Positions 58,380-64,000 of a DNA stretch of 64,000 bases are shown in pieces. The DNA is from Psychrobacter glaciei (GTDB lineage Bacteria > Pseudomonadota > Gammaproteobacteria > Pseudomonadales > Moraxellaceae): positions 1 through 64,000 of the forward strand of contig NZ_BMZR01000001.1 in NCBI RefSeq assembly GCF_014652895.1, given 5' to 3'. Both the position numbers and the translations under genes were made by a program. The notes beneath the pieces are model-generated. The model ran no database searches. It had not been told where the DNA came from and saw nothing but the letters and a program-made list of their open reading frames with translations. Each line of letters begins with the position of its first letter. Position 1 is the first letter of the stretch.

Positions 58380-59744
58380 CTAACCAATCCAGTTGAAGTA
58401 CATCGCCAGATGTCCGAATGCCGCAGCCAATAAAATACTGAGTACCACTCGCTCGAACCAAATGATGACCATTTTGCCAACAGAGACTGGAATCTCGGTC
58501 GCAAGCACACACGGAATCATGGCTGAGAAGAACAGCACACTGCTAATGGAAATGACCCCTGCGACATAGCGTGTCAGAATATCTGCCTCACTTAGTAATA
58601 ATGCTGGCAAGAACATCTCAGCCAATCCCGCTGACATTCCTTTGGCCGCGACGAGCGGCTCTGGTAGGCCGCCAAGCCATGTAAAGGGATAAAGAAGCAA
58701 GCCCAAGGCATCGAAAACTGGCGTATATTTTGCTAATAGCAATCCTGTTAAGCCGACAGCGATGATAGATGGCACGATAGCAGCGGCCATCGTTAGACCG
58801 TCGCGAAAGTTAGACCATAAGATTTGTTTGAGGTCAGTGGCACGGCGCGAAGTGGACAAGCCTAAATCAAACGCAGCTGCTAGCCGTGTACCACGTTTAT
58901 GGTCTAAAGCTGGACGTTCAACGCTATCATCAACGAGACTGATAGGTGGAATACGAGCGGTAATCGCAGTGACAATAAAGGTAATCACTAGCGTAGACCA
59001 GAAGAACATATTCCAAAACTCCATCAATCCAAGCGTTTTGGCAACAATAACCATAAATGCCGCTGATACAGTCGAAAATCCAGTCGCAATAATAATGGCT
59101 TCACGCGCTGAATATTGCTTTTGCAAGTACACACGATTGGTGATGAGCAAACCAATAGAGTAGCTACCGACAAAAGAAGCAACGGCATCAATCGCTGATG
59201 AACCCGGGGTCTTCCAAATAGGTTTCATAATCGGCTGCATGAGTACACCGACCATTTCTAGTAAGCCAAAACCAACCAAGAAGGCCAAAATAAGCGCGCC
59301 AATTGGCACAATCATGCCGACTGGTAAGGCCAATTTTTCAAATAGAAACGGCAGCATGTCCTTTTCCATCATAAAGGCGGGCGCTACGTCAGCAACATAC
59401 ATCACTGCCAGTATCAGACCCATGATTTTAAAAGCAGTCATAATCATATGGGTGATATTTTTACGCCATGAGCCATCGATAAATGGTTTACTCACTCCAT
59501 AGAGCATGAGTAAAAACAGTAATGTCACGGACAAGGTATGCTGCTGAGTGACCAGATAGGTCGCGCCATGATCGAACAAAATCGTGCTTTTTTCACCAAT
59601 GGTAAATGGTACGAAAAACATGACTAAACCGATAGCACTGAATACGATAAGCTGTATTAATGCAATAGGGGTTGATAGCAGTTTTTTGGACGATGTCGTC
59701 GCGTTTTCATCGTTCAGACCGGGTGTCGTATTTTGCTCAATCAT
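58380..59744 (-). CDS. YjiH family membrane transporter in the hut locus
   Basis: A 454-residue inner-membrane protein with about 10-11 hydrophobic segments and a nucleoside-recognition (Gate) domain: SAIDAVASFVGSYSIGLLITNR and GVISISSVLFFSAMIPCVL. YjiH-type proteins are poorly characterised; its place between hutU and hutH suggests import of histidine or urocanate. AAGGAGG lies 6 bases before the ATG. Confidence 0.88.
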   Translation of the reverse strand: MIEQNTTPGLNDENATTSSKKLLSTPIALIQLIVFSAIGLVMFFVPFTIGEKSTILFDHGATYLVTQQHTLSVTLLFLLMLYGVSKPFIDGSWRKNITHMIMTAFKIMGLILAVMYVADVAPAFMMEKDMLPFLFEKLALPVGMIVPIGALILAFLVGFGLLEMVGVLMQPIMKPIWKTPGSSAIDAVASFVGSYSIGLLITNRVYLQKQYSAREAIIIATGFSTVSAAFMVIVAKTLGLMEFWNMFFWSTLVITFIVTAITARIPPISLVDDSVERPALDHKRGTRLAAAFDLGLSTSRRATDLKQILWSNFRDGLTMAAAIVPSIIAVGLTGLLLAKYTPVFDALGLLLYPFTWLGGLPEPLVAAKGMSAGLAEMFLPALLLSEADILTRYVAGVISISSVLFFSAMIPCVLATEIPVSVGKMVIIWFERVVLSILLAAAFGHLAMYFNWIG

Positions 59745-59776
59745 ATTATCCTCCTTGATAAAATGTGCTTGACAGG

Positions 59777-61504
59777 CTACTTAATCATTGGCAAATTCAA
59801 ACCATACTCTTTCGCTGTTTTAATCGCTAACTCATAACCTGCATCAGCATGACGCATAACCCCTGAGCCGCAGTCATTGACAAGTACTCGTGACAAGCGT
59901 TTGGCAGCCGCATCCGTACCGTCTGCGACGATAACCATGCCTGAATGCTGCGAGTAGCCCATGCCAACACCGCCACCATGATGTAGTGATACCCAAGTTG
60001 CACCGCCTGCCACGTTAAGCATACCGTTCAATAGTGCCCAATCAGATACCGCGTCTGAGCCGTCTTTCATGCTTTCTGTTTCGCGGTTTGGACTGGCAAC
60101 AGAGCCAGTATCCAAATGATCACGACCAATGACGATCGGGCCTTTTAGCTCACCGTTTTTGACCATTTCATTAAACGCTAAGCCAGCTTTGTCACGTTCG
60201 CCCAATCCTAACCAGCAGATACGAGCAGGCAAGCCTTGAAACTGAATGCGCTCTTTTGCCATATCTAACCAGCGATGGATATGTTGGTTTTCAGGGAACA
60301 GCTCTTTAATCTTTTGATCAGTCTTATAGATATCTTCTGGATCACCTGACAGTGCTACCCAGCGGAATGGGCCTTTACCTTGGCAAAACAACGGACGAAT
60401 ATAAGCAGGGACAAAACCTGGGAAGTTAAAGGCATCTTTGACCCCTTCATCAAAAGCGACCTGACGGATATTGTTGCCATAATCGGTCGCTGGAATGTCC
60501 ATCGCTTGTAAATCTAAAATCGCTTGTACGTGTACCGCACAAGATTGGGCTGCTGCTTTAGTCAGTGCTGCGTGTTGCTCTGAATCTTCTTGTGCGGCTT
60601 TCCATGCTTCCACTGTCCAGCCACTTGGCAGATAGCCATTAATCAAATCGTGTGCTGAGGTTTGATCGGTGACCAAGTCAGGCTTCATGCCGCCAGCGCC
60701 ACCTACTTTGGCACGCTTGACCATCTCAGGCAAGATGTCTGCGGCATTGCCAAGTAGGGCGATAGAGACGGCTTCACCCGCATCGGTATGTTGTTTAATC
60801 AATTCATAAGCGTGGTCAAGATTGTCCGCTTGCTTATCGACATAACCCGTGCGCAAACGGAAATCGATACTAGACTGCTGACATTCGATGTTAAGAGATG
60901 TCGCACCTGCGAAAGTCGCTGCTAATGGCTGTGCGCCACCCATACCGCCAAGACCAGCGGTCAAAATCCAACGACCTGCCCAGCTACCATCATAATGCTG
61001 ACGACCCGCTTCAACGAAAGTCTCGTAAGTTCCTTGGACAATGCCTTGCGTGCCGATATAAATCCAGCTACCAGCAGTCATTTGGCCATACATCATTAGG
61101 TCTTTGCGATCTAACTCGTTGAAGTGCTCCCACGTTGCCCAACGCGGTACTAGGTTCGAATTAGCAATCAACACGCGTGGTGCGTTTTCATGTGTTTGAA
61201 ACACGCCGACGGGTTTGCCAGATTGCACCAATAATGTCTCGTCATCTTCTAATTCTTTTAATGACTCTAAGATTTGATCATAGCTTTCCCAGTTGCGGGC
61301 TGCGCGTCCGATACCACCATACACCACTAGACTTTTTGGGTTTTCCGCCACATCAGGATGCAAGTTGTTTTGCAGCATACGATAAGGGGCTTCAGTCAGC
61401 CAGCTTTTGCAATGTAGGGTGCTGCCAGTAGGCGCAGCGATTTCGCGGCTTTCGTCACGGCGGGTCAGCTTAGTCTCTTTGTTGGTTCCATGGTCAGTCG
61501 TCAT
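59777..61504 (-). CDS. hutU: Urocanate hydratase
   Basis: HutU converts urocanate to imidazolone propionate using tightly bound NAD. 575 residues from the ATG at 61504, which has AAGGAT at the proper distance; the ATG at 61510 is too close to it. Landmarks are [43 protein letters not shown], and [19 protein letters not shown]. It is the first gene of the minus-strand hut set, facing hutC. Confidence 0.96.
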   Translation of the reverse strand: MTTDHGTNKETKLTRRDESREIAAPTGSTLHCKSWLTEAPYRMLQNNLHPDVAENPKSLVVYGGIGRAARNWESYDQILESLKELEDDETLLVQSGKPVGVFQTHENAPRVLIANSNLVPRWATWEHFNELDRKDLMMYGQMTAGSWIYIGTQGIVQGTYETFVEAGRQHYDGSWAGRWILTAGLGGMGGAQPLAATFAGATSLNIECQQSSIDFRLRTGYVDKQADNLDHAYELIKQHTDAGEAVSIALLGNAADILPEMVKRAKVGGAGGMKPDLVTDQTSAHDLINGYLPSGWTVEAWKAAQEDSEQHAALTKAAAQSCAVHVQAILDLQAMDIPATDYGNNIRQVAFDEGVKDAFNFPGFVPAYIRPLFCQGKGPFRWVALSGDPEDIYKTDQKIKELFPENQHIHRWLDMAKERIQFQGLPARICWLGLGERDKAGLAFNEMVKNGELKGPIVIGRDHLDTGSVASPNRETESMKDGSDAVSDWALLNGMLNVAGGATWVSLHHGGGVGMGYSQHSGMVIVADGTDAAAKRLSRVLVNDCGSGVMRHADAGYELAIKTAKEYGLNLPMIK

Positions 61505-61625
61505 GATCATATCCTTGTGATAGCGAATAGGTCGATACAGTAATCAAAGTATGTGTTTTATAGTCAGGCTATAAACGCAGCAAAATATCGAGTAGATAAA
61601 GCAGATTGTTTATGCTGCTGTAAAG

Positions 61626-61637
61626 TTGTATATACAA
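61626..61637. promoter_or_regulatory. Likely HutC operator
   Basis: A perfect 12-bp palindrome TTGTATATACAA in the hutU-hutC intergenic region, 122 bp before hutU. It fits the TTGTA-type half sites described for HutC in other proteobacteria. It would allow control of hutU and autoregulation of hutC. Confidence 0.65.
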
Positions 61638-61807
61638 ATTATCAAAGATACTTTTTTCATGCAAGAAGTTTTTATAAATAACTCAATTATTTTTGTGCGC
61701 ATTTTGGTAGATAGGTAGGTGTCATGTGGTTTTGCTGACGTTCATGAGGGTATCTCGTGATATTATGACGCTATTCTCATTGGTGAAACTGACAGTTAAA
61801 GGCGAAC

Positions 61808-62542
61808 ATGACAAAAATGATTCCGGCGTATCAACGTATAAAAAACGCCATATTAGACAACATTCATTCTGGTAAATGGCAAGCGGGTAATGCGATTTCG
61901 ACAGAAATGGCACTGGCAGCGGAGTTTGGTGTGTCGCGGATGACGGTGAACCGTGCGCTAAAAGAGCTGAGCGAAGAGCGGGTATTAGAGCGTCGGCAGG
62001 GGTCGGGAACGTTTGTCGCGCAGCAGCAGTTCAATCATACGTTTGTAGAAGTGCGTAATATTGCACAGGATTTAAAATCTGCCAATCGCGATTATCAGGC
62101 ACAAGTAGTGAGTAAGCGCACGCTAACTGCCGCTATGTTGGACGATGAATTACGGCGTAAATTTGGTATTGATAAGGATGATGATCGTAATGAACACGAA
62201 GTAGCTGTTTTATACGAGGTAAAAATCATTCACTTTGCCGATGGTCAGCCCATACAGTTCGAAGAACGTTGGGTAGATGCGAATAAAGTACCAGCGTTTA
62301 TCGAGCAGGATTTTAGTGTGGTCAATACCAGTGACTATCTCATTGCCAAAAGTCCACTAGAGCGTGGCAACTATACTATTCGGGCCTTAGCGGCACTTGA
62401 TGAAGTAGCCAGTGCACTACAAATTGCCCCGCAGTCACCGACGCTCGTATTGCGTCGCCAGACCTACTCGGCAGGCCAAGTCGTTACTTTTGTGAAAATG
62501 TGGCATGCTGGTGATCGCTATCAGTTTTCAGGTGAATTATAG
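61808..62542 (+). CDS. hutC: Histidine utilisation repressor HutC
   Basis: A 244-residue GntR/HutC-family repressor. The winged helix domain spans ~5-75 (YQRIKNAILDNIHSGKWQAG, FGVSRMTVNRALKELSEE, RQGSGTFVA); the UTRA ligand domain (~95-240) is expected to bind urocanate. It is divergent from hutU, with a candidate operator between them. AAGGCGA precedes the ATG. Confidence 0.93.
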   Translation: MTKMIPAYQRIKNAILDNIHSGKWQAGNAISTEMALAAEFGVSRMTVNRALKELSEERVLERRQGSGTFVAQQQFNHTFVEVRNIAQDLKSANRDYQAQVVSKRTLTAAMLDDELRRKFGIDKDDDRNEHEVAVLYEVKIIHFADGQPIQFEERWVDANKVPAFIEQDFSVVNTSDYLIAKSPLERGNYTIRALAALDEVASALQIAPQSPTLVLRRQTYSAGQVVTFVKMWHAGDRYQFSGEL

Positions 62543-62847
62543 CCAGCACCTTACGTATACTCACTGATTGTGTACGTTTTTTCTGTCTAAAGTGAGATAC
62601 TATATCCATAAGCTGGTATTTAATGAGCAGCAATTACTATTTATTGAATAGTAATAGGATTTGAACAAGCGTTAAAAATTCAAAAATAAACTAGAAATAG
62701 CATTGAAAAATCGCCTAAATAACCTCAAATTGGGCAGTCAAAGCCGAATATTGCAGGACAGTTTATACTGTTCTCTTGTGCCGGCTTTCCCTATTTATTA
62801 GCTTTATGCGTTTTCACTTTATTCATTTACTCTTATAAGGACGTCTT
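62543..62847. other. Intergenic region before the ABC transporter
   Basis: About 305 bp between hutC and the substrate-binding protein gene. No HutC-type palindrome, repeat or hairpin terminator was recognised; it should contain the transporter promoter. Confidence 0.4.
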
Positions 62848-63684
62848 ATGAAACGTCGTACTCTTTTAGCCCTTGCCGCCAGCACTATGTTCCTTGCCGC
62901 TTGTGGTCAATCTACTACCAACGAAGCCGATACCACGGCAACTGACAGCGCTGCAACAGGCGGTTCTGATTTGCTACAGCGTATCAATAATGGCGGCACC
63001 ATCAACGTCGGTACAGAGGGTACTTATCCTCCGTTCACGTATCATGATGAGAGTGGCAAACTCACGGGTTATGATGTCGAAGTGACGCGCGCAGTGGCGG
63101 AAAAACTGGGCGTAGAGGTTGAATTCAAAGAAACCCAGTGGGATGCGATGCTGGCAGGTTTGGATTCAAAACGCTTTGATATGGTGGCCAACCAAGTCAG
63201 CTTGACGACGCCTGAGCGCTTAGCTAAGTACGATAAGGCTCAAGCTTATAGTTGGTCGGGCGCGGTTGTATTGGCACCAACGGACGATAATCGTTATAGC
63301 TCGTGGGAAGGCCTAAAAGGTCTACGTACGGCGCAATCACTCAGCAGTAACTATGGTGAACTTGCAGAGCGTTACGGTGCAGAAATCGTTCCTGTTGATG
63401 GCATGGCACAAGCGATTCAATTGGTCAAACAAGACCGTGCTGACTTTACGATGAATGATAACCTTGCAATATTAGATTATCTGAAAAAATTCCCAGACAG
63501 CGCGCTTGAGATTAAATTGGTTGCTCCTGCTAGTGAGCAGACTGGTTCAGGATTAGTCTTGATTAAAGGCGATGATGCTGTTGTAGCAAAATTAAATGAA
63601 GCAATGGCTGCGCTACAAGCTGATGGTACGTTGACCAAGCTTAGTCAAGATTTCTTCGGTGCTGATATAAGTCAACAAAAATAA
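62848..63684 (+). CDS. Amino-acid ABC transporter substrate-binding lipoprotein
   Basis: A 278-residue family 3 solute-binding protein. Lipobox LAAC (Cys19), then an Ala/Thr/Asp-rich tether. The binding domain opens with GTEGTYPPFTYHDESGKLTGYDVEV; DMVANQVSLTTPERLAKY and the C-terminal GSGLVLIKGDD are typical of cystine/polar amino acid binders (FliY/TcyA type). Histidine is possible from the position beside hut, but the sequence does not settle it. The last base of its stop is the first base of the permease ATG. Confidence 0.9.
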   Translation: MKRRTLLALAASTMFLAACGQSTTNEADTTATDSAATGGSDLLQRINNGGTINVGTEGTYPPFTYHDESGKLTGYDVEVTRAVAEKLGVEVEFKETQWDAMLAGLDSKRFDMVANQVSLTTPERLAKYDKAQAYSWSGAVVLAPTDDNRYSSWEGLKGLRTAQSLSSNYGELAERYGAEIVPVDGMAQAIQLVKQDRADFTMNDNLAILDYLKKFPDSALEIKLVAPASEQTGSGLVLIKGDDAVVAKLNEAMAALQADGTLTKLSQDFFGADISQQK

Positions 63685-64000
63685 TGCTAGCTTCTATAAC
63701 CTCATGGATAGCTGAATTGCTGGCATTGTTGCCATTCATGGATCCGGATCGGGCGCAGATTGTCATCAATTCATTTTGGCCAATGCTCAAAGGCGGTATC
63801 TATTATTCGATACCGCTAGCGTTGATCTCATTTGCGATTGGTATGGCGATTGCGTTGACAGTGGCGCTGATTCGTATCATTCCGCGTGCCAGCTGGTTCC
63901 ATGAGATTGTCTACAGGCTTGCTCGTATTTATGTGTCTGCGATTCGCGGTACACCGATGCTGGTACAGTTGTTTATCATCTTTTACGGACTGCCTAGTGT
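63684..64000 (+). CDS. Amino-acid ABC transporter permease, cut by the window end
   Basis: The first 105 codons of a HisM/YecS-type permease: INSFWPMLKGGIYYSIPLAL, one or more membrane helices, and the family motif YVSAIRGTPMLVQLFIIFYG. It starts with ATG overlapping the binding-protein stop (TAATG), so the two are coupled. It continues beyond base 64000. Confidence 0.9.
   Translation, partial: MLASITSWIAELLALLPFMDPDRAQIVINSFWPMLKGGIYYSIPLALISFAIGMAIALTVALIRIIPRASWFHEIVYRLARIYVSAIRGTPMLVQLFIIFYGLPS

Noticed and set aside
61560..61576. TATAGTCAGGCTATA-like sequence before hutU as another TATAGTC repeat
   Set aside because: Only the tip sequence is present, with no repeat body, so chance or a tiny remnant cannot be told apart.

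Overview
The window reads as chromosomal DNA of a gammaproteobacterium of the family Moraxellaceae, most likely Psychrobacter. This is inferred from protein character, from gene order (uvrA, MFS, ssb; a GspN-GspC-GspD block; a FimX-like gene; short BLUF proteins as in Acinetobacter) and from the moderate GC. No rRNA, tRNA, CRISPR array or intact insertion sequence was recognised. Coding is dense and mostly housekeeping or metabolic, with one accessory patch at the left edge and many small non-coding repeat elements between genes.

Layout. 1-3460 is an AT-rich accessory patch: an unknown membrane-anchored protein, a detached second copy of the 3' end of uvrA (about 801-1285), a truncated gene fragment, and a lipoprotein with a long Pro-Thr repeat. 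3476-10140 holds uvrA, a YajR-like MFS transporter, a DUF3833 lipoprotein and ssb. 10636-13423 holds an unknown protein, two tandem BLUF blue-light sensors, a long AT-rich gap and an H-NS-like protein. 13630-17723 is a type II secretion block (GspN, GspC, GspD). 18449-22270 holds a TatD nuclease, TcdA and a hybrid histidine kinase. 22746-24491 is the divergent pair efp / epmB, the latter for the lysyl modification of EF-P. 24645-28857 holds a large unknown protein with a (Val-Asp)12 tract, followed by a FimX-like degenerate GGDEF/EAL protein. 29058-33980 holds a lipoprotein cytochrome c and a MoxR / DUF58 / transglutaminase (TgpA-type) set. 34047-37415 holds DUF4031, DUF302, a LysR regulator and divergent glutathione-dependent formaldehyde dehydrogenase. 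37933-40218 (minus strand) holds a haloacid dehalogenase, a DsbA/FrnE-like oxidoreductase and an AhpD-like protein. 40778-47000 encodes a three-subunit molybdenum aldehyde oxidoreductase with XdhC and MocA maturation factors. 48708-51885 (minus strand) is a five-gene set (Roadblock/LC7, Aer-type PAS, cytosolic PhnD-like protein, two unknowns) that looks like an undescribed signalling module. 52428-53774 is gdhA. 54133-62542 is a complete histidine utilisation locus (hutU, transporter, hutH, hutG, hutI, with divergent hutC). The window ends in an amino-acid ABC transporter whose permease is cut at the edge.

How it fits together. The hut genes take histidine through urocanate, imidazolonepropionate and formiminoglutamate to glutamate, which the adjacent glutamate dehydrogenase can interconvert with 2-oxoglutarate. 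A TTGTATATACAA palindrome between hutC and hutU is the likely HutC operator. The Mo-enzyme genes are followed by their own cofactor insertion and cytidylyltransferase genes.

The most distinctive non-coding signal is a set of MITE-like repeats. One superfamily has TATAGTC...GACTATA ends, units of about 108 or 138 bp and several sequence subtypes, including one copy nested inside another. Two longer families have AGGGTCTGTTGA/AGGGCGTGTTGA or AGGGCGTGTCCTCA termini. Several copies sit inside apparent operons.
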